This document shows, piece by piece, positions 14,215 to 26,200 of a stretch of DNA of 64,000 bases (position 1 is the first letter of the stretch; each line of letters begins with the position of its first letter). Position numbers and translations under genes: made by a program. The notes below the pieces were generated by a model. It did no database searches. It was given only the letters and a program-made list of their open reading frames with translations, and was not told the origin of the DNA. Origin of the DNA: Balamuthia mandrillaris (Eukaryota; Discosea; Longamoebia; Balamuthiidae). The stretch is taken from contig JAVKOQ010000028.1 in NCBI GenBank assembly GCA_031835245.1, positions 159,001 through 223,000 of the forward strand, in the 5' to 3' direction.

Positions 14215-17200
14215 TCACTGGGAGGAAGAAGAAGTAGAAGACTCAACATCCATAGTTGCTTCCGTTTCGCCGGTGGTTGAGGTGGAAGAAGAAGAAGAAG
14301 AAGAAGAAGAAGAAGAAGAATCTTGTTGTTGAGGTGGTGGTTCAGGCTTTCCGCAAGAGAGCTTGTGTCTGCGCCAATCGGCCGTCTGACAGGCAGCACT
14401 GCAGTAAGGCACTTTCCGCTGCACCACTTGACAGCGACTGCAGATCTGAAAGGCTTGAGGCGCCTTCTCCTTCTCGTGGCAGGTTGGATTACTGCATTCA
14501 CGAAGTTCCTCTTGTTCCTCTTCTTCTTTCCTTTTCGTTTCTTCTTCTGAAGATGAAGATGGTGTTGTCGTTGTTGTTGCTTTTGGTTCGGCCACTGCCT
14601 CATGTTCGTCATGATGAGCGGTCAACATGTGGACTTGAAGGTCGTCAAAGGAAGGACAAGAGTGGCGACATTTGGGGCACATGAACATGGAGGGGCTTTT
14701 ACGGAGCGGATAGGCCTCTGCTTCCTCCATCATTTCGCTCACCCGTCCTCCTCCTAGTTGTGGTTGAACAGTTGCCTCACCGCATATAGCCGGATGAATT
14801 GCTGCATCTATTTGTTGTTTATAAAAGGTCATAACCCAAAATAAAACAAAAGAAATAAAAGAGAAGAAGAAAATGAACAATAGTTGAAGTGAAAACAAAC
14901 CTTTTCTTCGATATCTCTGTTTGCACTGCGGACAAAACTCCGTGATCTCTCCACAAGTCATCTCATGGCCCCACTTCTCCACATAGGGCATCTTCATCTC
15001 GCAGTACTCACAGGCGACCATCCTAAACTTGCACTCCTCCGCGTGATGAGCTTCCAGGCGGCCGCTATCCACCTCCTCTCCACAAGCGTCGCATTTAACG
15101 GACGTGTGCTCCTTCTCCATGTGTTGCTGCTGCTCCGTTCGTCTAACAACGGCGGAGCATTTGGGGCAGCACCAGTTGAGGCGAGCACACATTAGGACAT
15201 GGCGGTCGTAGCTGGTGAGGGCCACCTCGTGCAGGCAGTTATCGCAGACTTTGTAGTCCACCCCTTTTTCTAGTTGGGAGGTGTCGAGCCTACCTGCAGC
15301 CTCGCCTTTGCCTTGCGCTTCCTCTCTCGCTCGTTTTTGTCCTTGTTGTTCTTTCTCTTCTTTGGATGTTGTTGTTGAAGAAGCTTCCATGCCAAAACCA
15401 ACTGCTGGTGGGGTAGAAGGTTTGTTGAGTTGACCACGAAGAGGGGGAGCAAACTCGAGGTCGACGTTGGTATCGATGAGGGAGATGGCAGTGCCAGGCG
15501 CCACTTCCAACACGTTGATCTTGTGGAGGCGGCCAGCATGCGTGATGCTCAGCGTTTCCCCAGCAAAGAGGGCCACATAGTTCGGGAGCACCCATTCTAG
15601 AACAGCTTTAGGATTGTCCAGGTTCACAAAGTCAGCTTCATGCGGCTGAAGCTTCGTGTATTTACCCTTTGGAAGTTCTACCCGTCGCAACTTTTGTGTA
15701 ATGCAATTCAGTGTTATTTTTGAGGTGGAAGACAAATGAGCAGACAAGAACTAAAGAACCAGGAAGAAAAAGAAGGAGAAAGACAGACGACGAGGCGAAA
15801 AGGAGATTTTACCTGAACCCTAGCTCCTTCATCAAGACCGAGATTATCCAATATCCAACGAGGCACACAAACGACCTCCTCCTGGCTGGTAAATTCCAAC
15901 ACGCCACAATAAAAGTGCAGCGACTCTTCTCTGTACATCGGTAACTCGGGTGTAGTAGCGTTGTCACCACCATTTTCTTCCCCTTCTGTCGCCTGCGCTT
16001 TCTTCCTCTTTGATCCTCTCGTCGGAGCAGCCGAGAGTTCAAAGAAGATTGTAGACTCTTTTCCAACAATTCCTCCTGTGCTCGCTTTTCTCCAATTGTG
16101 CATCATCGAAGAAGACGACTCCTCCAAGTCTGAATCCGCAGCAGAAGAAGCCAAGTCCTCGATAACGGATTGAGGTAGGATGATCTTTCCACCACGTTCA
16201 ACCTCTGACCTACCAATTGTTGTCGGCGTGGTCGCTCGGAACTCTCTCCAAAAATTGTTGATAGTGGGAAGGCCATAACCTACCGTAGCTGAGGACATGT
16301 CCACTCGTGCTTCGGATTTGATAATGGCCTTTCGCAGCTTTCTTACGATCTCGTAGATAGTCACGCCCGAGTCCCATCCTTTCCTTGTTTTTCCGTTTTT
16401 GTCCTGTCCTTCATTTTCTTCTGCTTCATCTACTTCTGCTTTTGTCTTGTCCTTCTGTTCTTCTTGTATGACATCCATGTTGCTCTCGTTGGATGATGAT
16501 AAGGTAGAGGGAAGATTGTTGAAAGGAGGCTGCAAGTAGAGACCATGACCAATGAAAATGGATTTACCTTCTGGGAACATTTCCAGAAAAGGTCGAACTA
16601 GCCGCAACACAGGAGGAATATGAGGATACTCTATAGGAAACTTCATTTCAACGATAACTGGCGCTTGTTTCACTCTTTGCGTCGTCTTGCTCTCGCTACT
16701 TCCACCATTTCCCCAAGAATAAGAAGCGGAAGAAGAAGAGGAAGAAGAAAGAGCTGATGTAGGATCAACACGAAGAGCATATTCAGTGAGATCTTCTCCT
16801 AGTTTTGTTTCGTAGTCAAAGTTCAAAAGGGTGATCTTCCAGTGATAGAGGTCATCGCCAGAGGGAGCGACGGTGAAGCCCATCTCTGTGGTGTTGCCGA
16901 GCTCTTTCAGGAATTCCATTTCTTGTTTCAAACGTTCGGTGGCTTCTTTGCTGCCTTGAGGGGTCATGTAGACGCGTTCATTCTTGTCATCTGATGTCTG
17001 AGGTCTGTTTTTGCCAACATGAGAAGACAAAAGGGCATTGTGAGAAGAAAGAAGGAATAGAACACAGGAAAAGGAAAGCTACCTAGCCCAAGAGTAGGTA
17101 CCGCGACGAAGATCAACAGGGAAGAACTTGCGTATCTTGGAGGGAACTCTGTTGGGACCCAACACCTCGCTCACAATGTACTGCAGCGCTTTCTCATTGC

Positions 17201-18461
17201 CAAAGCGCATCTTGTTGCGGATCCGTCTCACCCACTCTTCTACCTCATACTGGTGAAAGTTGAGCCGCCCCATAAAGACCCTCAGTTCAGGGATAATATT
17301 CTCCTCCCAATCCAACAAAGATGGATCCACGAACGGCTCTTCCTTTCCAGGCTTGTTCTCGAAGAAGCGATTGCGAAGCAACATAGAACTATAATGATAA
17401 TCGTGTGGCCCAATAACGTCGCTATCATTACCATTCGTCATTGCTGTTGATGAAGAAGAGGAAGAGGAAGTAGGTAAGGCGACATCGGGCATAACAGAGG
17501 CGTTGAACTTTGCTGCAATCATGTTTAGCACTTCGCGAACGGGTAAGAAAAGGTTCTCACTGCTTCGTTCGGCGAGTGTCGCATTTACTGGTGTGATATA
17601 AGCCTCCAATGGAGATCCTTCTTCATGTGCCACAAACTGGTTTTTTTTTTTTTGAAGAGAATAAGAAAAAGAAGAAAGAAGACAAAAGCAAAGAGGAGTT
17701 ACTACCATAGGAGTCCACTCGTGAGAAAAGAAGATCTGACAAGGATAGTATTCGGGGCCAAGAGTGATGTCCACCTGGAAGCGATCCTCATGAACAGACA
17801 ACAGGTTGAGGTTCATATAGCCGTGCTTTTCCTTCCAATCCTCTATCTCTCGTTTGACTCGCTTCGCTCCCTCCGTCTGTAGTCCAATCTCTTCCTCTCC
17901 TTCTTTATCCGGCTTCTCTTCTTCCTCAATCGTGTTTCCTACTTCTTCATTTTCTTCTTCTGTTTTCTCTTTTTCTTCTTTTTTGGTGGTTAACTCCTCT
18001 TTTTTGCTCTCCTCCAGCGCCATGTTCTCTTCTTTCCTTCCTCCGTCTTCTGTTTGTTGCTTCTCCTGCTTGAACCGTGGGTCCAGCATGCCTTCCGCTC
18101 GTGTGAGAAAGTCCGTAAGACCCCTTTGAGGATTCATCTGTACGTGCATGTTTGCCAACATCATAAACTCGCTCAGTTCCTCTGCTTCGCTGGTCAAATG
18201 CTTTTGGTTTTTTGTTGTGGAGTGAGTGTTAGCCTAACGTCCCATCACAAGAGGAAAAAACTCTTTCTCTCACACGCTCTCTTCGAATAAAAAATAAAAA
18301 ACCATTGGTTTGAGCGTGTTCTCTTCCAAGAAGAGCTTGCACAGCCGATCCGCCACCGTAAAGTCCCAGGTCTTCTCCTCCACATCGACCGCAACGCTGG
18401 CAAAGGGAGAGCCCGGGTGCGCGTTCATCCACCGCTCTATTTCCTCCTTGACTTTATTCAT
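14215..18461 (-). CDS. UBE2Q-like pseudo-E2, UFD1, zinc-finger and MYND fusion protein
   Basis: Six exons: 18461-18303, 18200-17706, 17636-17083, 17004-15813, 15690-14901 and 14807-14215, giving 1260 aa in one frame. An N-terminal region of RWD/UBC-like character is interrupted by a Lys/Glu-rich insert. At about 430-650 lies a UBC fold of UBE2Q type (SGDDLYHWKITLLNFDYE, GWDSGVTIYEIVRKL). Where UBE2Q has its catalytic Cys, this protein reads GHGLYLQPP with Tyr559, so it is probably inactive. A UFD1 double-psi barrel covers about 768-885 (LPKGKYTKLQPHEADF). TRAF-type Cys/His fingers lie at about 950-1064 and a MYND finger at about 1180-1225 (CSRCQVVQRKVPYCSAAC). UFD1 with zinc fingers is known in plants. 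The likely role is ubiquitin or Cdc48 binding. Confidence 0.85.
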
Positions 18462-19017
18462 ATTTCTTTGTTTACCTCTACTGCTCACTCCCACTGTTGG
18501 CCGAGCAAAGAAAAAACAGATCAGTAAAGGAGAGAGAGAGAGAGAGAAAGAAAGAGAGAGAATGAGAGGGCCAACCACTCGCTCCGATATTTTTTGCTTT
18601 CGCTCTACTTGCTCACTTATTTTTTTTTCCTTCTCCGAAATAGGGAAATTTCAATGCGTCGTCAAAAATATCTTTCAGAGAAACTTGTCTCTGCCTGAAA
18701 AGAAATGGCAAGGGAAAAAAGGGCCCGCAAAAGCGTCCCCGCGCTTCCCTGCTACTTTTAGCGGGGGAAAATTAGTGTCGACAAGGACCACTGCCAAACC
18801 AAACCAATGCGCGTTGGACAACTGCTTGAATCATTGTCGACATCCAGGATTACGTCACATTATTCGTCGACAATATCCTCTCTCCTCTCTCCTCTCTCCT
18901 CTCTCCTCCTCCTCTCTCTCTCTCTCTCCCTCTCTCCTCTCTGCTCTCTCCTCTCTGCTCTCTCCTCTCTCCTCTCTCCTCTCTCCATGCGCATGAGCCG
19001 ACCTCTCTTTTTGTTTT
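18462..19017. other. Intergenic, promoter of the UFD1 fusion gene
   Basis: Lies between the UFD1 fusion gene start and the PH gene stop. It contains (GA)n at about 18531-18560, three GTCGAC palindromes (18777, 18836, 18866) and a long pyrimidine tract of CTCTCTCC-type repeats at about 18879-18985. No gene seen. Confidence 0.6.
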
Positions 19018-19864
19018 TCAACTGGATTGTGTAAGCTTTGCAATGCGAGAGCCTTGTCTGACAAGGGTGCTCTTGGCCTTGCCGATGAAAGAGCCCTTAT
19101 TGTTGCTGCTGGCGTCCTCTGGTTGTGATTCCTCCGGTTTGCCCAATTCGTTCTCTGCTTGTTCCTCGTCCTCGGGTTGGTCTATAACCAGCTGGATGGT
19201 GTCGACCCATTCGGAGCGCTCCTCCTCCGAGGAAGCTGCCAAATGGGCGACGTTATGGCCGTCGGCCGAGGCCACGCTGAACACAAAGGGTTTGCTGGGG
19301 AATGCCTTCTCGTCTTCCTTGCGGACGATGCAGCCATGCAGGGACATCGGAAGAATGGTCAATGTGTTCTGTTCGTGATTTTCATGAGTATTTGTTTGCA
19401 GGAGAAAAAAAAAAGGACGGAACGTAGAAGAGACAAACGTACTGTCTTGTTGCGATACATGGCAAGCTCTTTGTATGTGCAGAAGGAGTTAAAGCGTAAA
19501 AACATTAAAGCGAGAGGGAGAGAAGAGAACAGGAAAAAAAAAAAGAAAACAGGATATTTCAGTCGGTAGTATCGCTTCTGCCAGGTTTCTGTTTTCGAGC
19601 GCAACCTTCCCTTTTTGCCCCGTTTGAGCTGTCACCAGTTGTGTGGTTCGCGAATGAAGAAAACGGATCAGCATCATATTAAAAAAAAATACCAAAAAAC
19701 GACGATGGTACCAGCTCTAATGGGCCTTCCAGCACGACTTGGTGGTGAGGGATGATAACAACCCTTTCCTCCTCTTCGCTCTCTTCAAGATCATCTTCCT
19801 CCAGGCGCTCCTCCTCCTCCTCCTCTCGCTGCGAAGACACCACCGCGTTGGTTGTCTCTTTCAT
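19018..19864 (-). CDS. Small PH-domain protein
   Basis: Exons 19864-19712, 19628-19551, 19466-19443 and 19368-19018 give 201 aa. After an acidic N-terminus comes a pleckstrin-homology domain. Its first strands read VVLEGPLEL and LKRGKKGRLRSKTETWQKRY, and its last strand and helix include FSVASADG and SSEEERSEWVDTIQLVI with the conserved Trp. A basic tail (GKAKSTLVRQGSRIAK) follows. PH domains bind phosphoinositides or proteins, so a membrane-signalling adaptor is likely. The boundary of the 24-nt third exon is the least certain part, because a second AG two bases away would break the frame. It shares a 129-bp divergent promoter region with the next gene. Confidence 0.8.
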
Positions 19865-19993
19865 TTTTCTTTCTTTGCAAAGAATGCGAGATATTCAAAA
19901 AATGTTAGCAATGCTTAAAATGATAAATATGCGCGTTATTCGAAATATGAAGAATGCCGGCAATGTTAAGAATGCGAAGAGAACGAAAGGAAG

Positions 19994-20309
19994 ATGAGCG
20001 AGGCACATGGGAGGCAGGCAGGGCCACGACGAAGAGCGTTTGGAGCGAGCCACAACGAACCCGCTTCTCCTCCTTACCTCCAAGCGAGCCGCGCTTCCGT
20101 TGTGGTCCCTGTCGAGCCCGTGACGTCCCCGCTCCCCGCATTGCTCACCCTCCTGGCCGCGGTCTTTGCGATCGGTGCACTCACTGCCTCCCTGGGCGCC
20201 TCCAACGTGACCTTGGAATGCCGGCCCGGGAAATACCTTCCCATCGATGCAACTAGACCCCCTGTCACTGACTCCGCGCCGAGGTTATCTTGCTCTCGCT
20301 CTTGACACT

Positions 20310-20352
<43 letters not shown>

Positions 20353-21053
20353 GTTCGTTCAACTGATCACGAAGAAACTGCCGATCGTTCCATAAAAGAT
20401 AGGCCGGGGGAATGTGTGCTCTCTTGGGAATATGCTTTCGGCAAAGTACACCTCTTGTCGATGGACGAGCGCTTCCCCATCGCCGCCTTCAGGTCGGTGC
20501 AAGTGGAGAAGAGCGGCAAGTACAGCGACAGAGTTTTTCTGGTCCTCTCTTTCCCAAAGGAGGGGAAAACGGGCTCAGATGAAAGAGTCATTTCTCTTCA
20601 CAGTCACTTCTCGTACATTCTCTTTCGTCTTTCGTCTTTCTTCATTCTTCTCTCCGTCTCGTTCTCACCCTCTGTTCTTTGTCTTCTTTGTTCTGCTTAC
20701 ATTTCTTTTTCTTTATTCCACAAGCCTTGGCATTGGTTCCAACAACAGTCAAACAGCACAAGAGCTCGCACAAAAGTTGCACATTCTCACCACGAGGCAC
20801 GTCAGCACTGGCCTACGCTATGTCGAAGAGTGGTCCACCTCTCTCATCGTCATCGGAGCTGTGTATGTCTTCCTTCTGTCTTGTTGCTTCATCTATTCTG
20901 GTTGTTAATTCTTCTATCTGCTTTTAAAAATGTAGATTGTGTGGTGGAAGTTTGTTGGGCATGGTGAGTGCGTTGGTATGGGTAACCTATCGTCTTGTTG
21001 TCCTACGGAAAAAACGTCAACAAAAAAGACGAAGAGGGATGATTCGACGATGA
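19994..21053 (+). CDS. Two-pass membrane protein, unrecognised
   Basis: Exons 19994-20283, 20403-20612, 20749-20862 and 20936-21053 give 243 aa. A hydrophobic segment near residues 47-68 (PALLTLLAAVFAIGALTASL) is followed by a region predicted to lie outside the cytosol (SNVTLECRPGKY, with an N-glycosylation site). A second transmembrane segment (SALVWVTYRLVVL) ends in the basic tail RKKRQQKRRRGMIRR. I recognise no family. The basic tail suggests a cytosolic C-terminus. The second splice junction (20612|20749) was chosen because it is the GT-AG pair that keeps the frame; alternatives exist. It converges on the coiled-coil gene with only 76 bp between stop codons. Confidence 0.65.
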
Positions 21054-21129
21054 ACAAAACAAAAAACTGAAATGACTCGTTATCAACGTACCTTTTGTAC
21101 GAACGGCGTGAGCATCGTTTTTTTTTGTT

Positions 21130-22769
21130 TCACTTCCACAACTGCTCCCAAAAGGAAGAGATGGTATCAGAGCGTTCATTTGCTAGACGGGGTGAAGAAG
21201 CTGAGGAAGGAGTGGGAGAAGCAGATGGTGGTGAACTACGACTGCCAAGACGAAAGTTGGATACGGGAGAAGAAGGAGAACGCTTTTGAGAATGACTGCC
21301 TTCCAACCAAGAAGAAGAGGAAGCAGAAGACGCGATAGGAGAAGAGGAATTCGAAGTTGCAGAAGAAAGCGGGGATGCAAACACCGAAACAGCACGGCGT
21401 GGTCGGATAATAACCTCGTCATCGTCACCTTCAACTTCTTCATCTTCATTTCTCTCGTGTGCATTTCCATTGCTAAGAATGCTGGATGTTGATAAAGGGA
21501 GAACAGCAACACTGTTATGCCGTTGCCGAGAAGCAGTCGACAAAGGGGCAAACGATAAGATATCAACTTCTCCTCTTCTCCCGCTCTCCTTTTGGCGTTT
21601 GCGCTTTTCTTGGAGACGAGCAATGTCCTTCTTCAACACTGTGATGCACTTGTCCTTCACTTCAAGCTTTTCACTAAGCTCCTCGATTTCGTGCTCGCAG
21701 ATGTCGATGTGCTCGTCCTTCACCATCAGCTCCACCTGTTGCTGCCGCCGGAGCTCCGCCATTTGTGCTAACTCTTTTTCAGCTCGCATCACCCGTTCGC
21801 GAAGCTCTCTTTCGCTTCGTTTAAGCTCCTCATTCTCTCGCTTTAGTGCTGCTTCTTGCTCATTGTGGAGCTGAGTTTGGCGCTCTTCTTTCCATGCCTG
21901 TCGTTTCAGCTCTCTGCCCCTTCTTTCCATTCGGTCCTGTTCTTCTTCATATTCTTCGTCATCTATTGTTGGTAAAGCCAAGTCGTACGTTCGTTTCACT
22001 CTCTCTATTTCCTGTTCGATCGAATTCACAGGATAAGTTTCGACAACGAGTTCATCTCTTTCTTCTTTCTTTGTTGTTGGCCTTTCGTCTTCCTCTTCTT
22101 CTGTTAGCTTAAGCTGTTGTTGAACCTGCTCGACGATTTGCTGTTTAACTTGAACCATTTGCGCAGTCTCTCGTTCCATTTCTTCGGCCAGTTCCGTCAC
22201 GTATCTCTCCAGGGTGTTCTTCTCTGCCTCCAGCGACTTTACTTGCCTGCTCTCATCTTCCAAAAGAAGCTTGCACTGAGCGGAGAAGAAATGTGTAAGC
22301 TTAGAGACGAAGGAAGGAAGGAAGGAAGAACTCAGAGAAGAGAGGGGAGAGGCGTTACTTCTAAAAGTTCTTCCTCTAGTTTGCCCCTTTCCTGTTTGAC
22401 CTGCTCCAATGCTTCCGTTTTGGACTGCAGCATGGCCTTGTAATGCGTAAGCTGGTTCAACAGCTGCGACTTTGGCAGGCGCTTCATGGCCTCGTACGTC
22501 CCAGAGCGCTCCCTGGAGATGTTGTTCCTTACGCGCTGCCGCAGCGCGGGGGGCTTTTGCGAGCCTCCTTCCAACCGTTGTTTGGCTTCCTCCTCTTCCC
22601 CGCCCTCGCATTGTCGCTCCTGTTCGTCCCGTTTTCTCGCGTTGAGCAAGGCTACATACTCTTGGCTCAAGTACTTGGTGAACCTGGATTCTTGTTCTTG
22701 CTCTTGTTCTTCACCTTGCGGTTCTGAAGACACACAGACGTCCTCCGCATGTTCCTTATCACTCTGCAT
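21130..22769 (-). CDS. Coiled-coil protein, unrecognised
   Basis: Two exons, 22769-22359 and 22275-21130, give 518 aa. The start is the first in-frame ATG (MQSDKEHAEDV). Most of the protein is highly charged with continuous heptads, from about MKRLPKSQLLNQLTHYKAML through residues near 360. A Ser-rich basic tail with several SP/RSP motifs follows (SPSSPVSNFRLGS). It resembles cytoskeletal or scaffold coiled coils, but no specific family is evident. The phosphorylatable tail suggests regulation. An upstream non-coding exon is possible, as the next 500 bases are a divergent promoter shared with the ATPase gene. Confidence 0.75.
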
Positions 22770-22970
22770 CCACTCCTTTTTTTTTTTACTTCCCTGTAAT
22801 GCATTCCTGTCATTCCTGTCATTGCTGTCATTGCTGTCATTGCTGTCATGTTTATAATTCTCTCTTATCTTCTCTCCTGTCCATCCAGCCAGCCAATCAA
22901 AAATCAAAAATATGGAGTGGCATGAGGAGTCCCGCTATTAATTTGTCGTAAAAAAAGGACACGCAAGCAA

Positions 22971-23012
<42 letters not shown>

Positions 23013-23271
23013 AAGCGAAAAGAAGAACAAAAAAAGAAAACTCCATTCTCTCGATCTCTCCTTTGGCGTTTGAAAAAAAAAGTGAAAAAAAGAAGAACTT
23101 TGGGCCAAAAATAAACAGCGGTTATTTATTCGCTTCGTGTTTGGTACCTGCTTTCTCCCCTCTCTTTTGATCTCCCTCTTTTAATGATTGACATTTGTGT
23201 GCCTTCTCCCCTTCTTTTGTTCCGCAAACGTTTAGTTCCACTCCCCATCTGTGTTGTTCATCTTTGCCATC
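22770..23271. promoter_or_regulatory. Divergent promoter, coiled-coil gene and SPCA ATPase
   Basis: A spacer of about 500 bp between two divergent start codons. It holds five tandem copies of a 9-base TCATTSCTG-type unit near 22809-22853 and a (GA)n tract at 22974-23008. No other gene seen. Confidence 0.55.
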
Positions 23272-26200
23272 ATGAACAAGGAACACAGTATCTATGTGAG
23301 AGTCAACAGCAAAGAAGCTACTGACATCAATCATGAGGATCACGACTCCAAAAAACGTAGCAGTGGCCGTTCCTCGTGGAGCCTGGACTCAGCCTGGCGG
23401 TTAGGCGTGGAGGAAGTGGTGGAGTTCATGCAGAGCGACTCCCAGGCGGGTCTCACGGAGCGGGAGGCCGAGCTCCGCCTCCAACAGTTGGGTCCCAACA
23501 GCCTGGTGGCCAAGGAGCAAGAGTCCCTTGTCATCAAGTACCTGGAGCAGTTCAAGGAGCCGCTCATCCTGCTGCTGCTCTGCTCCTGCCTCGTTTCAGT
23601 ACTGATCGGGGAGCTGGCGGATGCCTTTGGCATCTTCATTGCTGTCTGCACAGTCAACACGGTGGGCTTCATCCAGGAGTACCGGTCAGAGAAGAGCGTG
23701 GAAGCGCTGCAGAACTTGGTGGCCCATCGCACGCACGTGCTGCGGGACGGCCAACCCAGGGAAGTGCTGGCGGAGAGCCTTGTGCCTGGGGATTTGGTGG
23801 TGCTGAACGTGGGTGACCGCGTGCCAGCAGACCTTCGTCTCATTGAGACCATAAATCTGGAGCTGGACGAGTCCATTTTGACGGGAGAGACAGAGCCTTC
23901 TGTCAAGTGCACAGAACAACTTTCTTCTTCCTCTTCTCCCTCTTCTTCCTCTTCTTCTGTGCCTGAAGGTGGAATTTTGGAAGGACGGCCGAGACGAGAC
24001 ACGGAAGAGTTCCAACTGGCAGAACGCTCCAACATGGCGTACATGGGGACAATCACCGTCAATGGCAAGGGCAAGGGCCTGGTGGTAGCCACTAGTACCG
24101 CCACTGAACTGGGCAGGATCTGGGAGGCCATCACCAGCATGGGAGAGAAGCGCACGCCCCTCCAGCTGAAAATGGATCAACTGGGCAAGCAGCTCTCCCT
24201 TGCGGCCTTCGTCATCGTGGGAGTCATTTTCATTCTAGGAGCCATACAGGGTAAGCCATTGTTGCAAATGTTCACGATCGGAGTGAGCTTGGCTGTGGCC
24301 GCCATTCCTGAGGGCCTCCCCATCGTGGTGACAGTCACGTTGGCCTTGGGAGTGACCCGAATGGCTAATCGTCACGCTATCGTGCGGAAGCTCCCTGCCG
24401 TGGAGGCATTGGGAGCCACCACCGCCATTTGCAGCGACAAGACGGGCACGCTGACCAAGAACGAGATGACGGTGCGGCGCCTGTTCACCACGGAGTTCAT
24501 TTCAGTCAGCGGGGAGGGATATCATCACCAGTTCTGGCAGCAGCCCCAAGGAGAGTTCTTCAGGGAGGGGTGTGACCAGCCGTTTGACCCTGCTCAGGAT
24601 CCTCATCTCATGCAACTGATTCAGGTATGTTGTTGCTTGTTGCTTGTTAACTGGTTGTGCAAAAATGGTAGATATCCCACCCCACGACCATAAACTTCCC
24701 ACCCCACCGATAAAAATTCCACCCCTCAGGTAAAAGTCCCAACCTATTAGGGTGACATGAATTATGAGTAACTCTATCGTTACATTGCTACTGTGTTTCT
24801 CTTTGCTTGGCGAGAGGAATAACCGTTGTAAAAGAAACTGTCAGGAATTGAAAGCATGCTGTATCCTTGGTCAACGGTTATTCCTCTCACCATTCTTGCC
24901 CGCCATACTTTTCTTTTTGTTCCCGCCTTTTTTTTTCAATAACGTTACCGTTACTTTTTCTTGGGTTGTAACAAGGTCTTCTTCTTTAACTTTTTTCTTT
25001 CAACTAGAAACAGCTACACACAACCATCACACACCTTTTTTGTTTGTTTGGCTTTTTGTTTTTTCCTTTTTTTTTTTCTCATTATGGAAGCGAAGAAAAA
25101 AAGATTTGCCGAGATTTACGGGTGGATTTTTGAACGAAAGGTTCCATTGCAGCAGCTTTCACGGTTGTACAATGGTGGAGAGGATGCTCCGCCCTTTTAT
25201 CGAGTCCAATGGAGATCAACTCGTGGGCTTACAAAGCGAACAGGAGTGAAGGTGCTTAGTAATCCGCGGACCACCCTTGAAGGAGTGAAAGTGTTGGTGG
25301 CGCCTAAAGTCAAGAAGGTGAAGAATGGGGTCCTTGAGGTTGCACTCAGCGAGAATCTTCACTGCTCTGGCGGCTTTGCCTGTGCTCCTCCTGCAAGAGG
25401 AAAGAAGAACAAAAAACTAAAGGACTGTGAAGTACAAAGCCGTTGGGTGGTGTTTAGAGATGAGCTAAACACTGCCTACATCTACATCCAGAAGGAAGCC
25501 CAAAGCCACGGACCTGGGTTTTGCGCGCCTTCCGCTTTGCCTATGACACCTGCGCTTCGGCAGTGGCTCCGCCAGATGGATGGGCAAGGAACAAAAGAAG
25601 ACGGAATGAATGGGAGAGGAGGAGCAATGACGGCGCACGAGCTGCAACGAATGTTGCTGGGGGGCGCTTGTGAGCTGGTCAAGGATGCTCGGGATGTACC
25701 CACTGTGCAGGAGATTGCCACTGTAATCCACAACGGAAGGAAAAAACTGCGAATCGGCAAGAAAGGGCAAACCAGAGCAGAAGCCCTCCAAGAGGCCTTG
25801 AATCGGCCAGAACTGGCTTCTACTATCCTTTTCCCACCTTTGGAGAGCCGTGAAACGTACATCCTTGATCGCACGGCGGCCCGTCGGCCATGGATGATTT
25901 TTCTGATCGCGCCTTATGCAGTCACTGTGCTTCAGCGATGGGGTAAGGATGTAGTCGGCCTGGACAGCATCTACAAGCTATCCAAGTCACATCACCCCGT
26001 TTGGGCACTGGTGGTGCAAGATGACTTGGGACGGAGCTGGCCTGTTGCCTTCGCTGTTGCTAGCAAGGAACGCGCAGCAGTTGTGCGCTTTTTCCTTTCG
26101 TCTGTTCGTCACTTTTTTGAGACACAGACGACAACGATCTACTCCCCAAAACCTACGTGGCAACCCTTCGTAATGATCGACAAAGACAAGGTGGAGCGTA

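Noticed and set aside
23340-24155. 271-codon open frame opposite the ATPase
   Set aside because: It lies opposite the highly conserved actuator domain of the ATPase.
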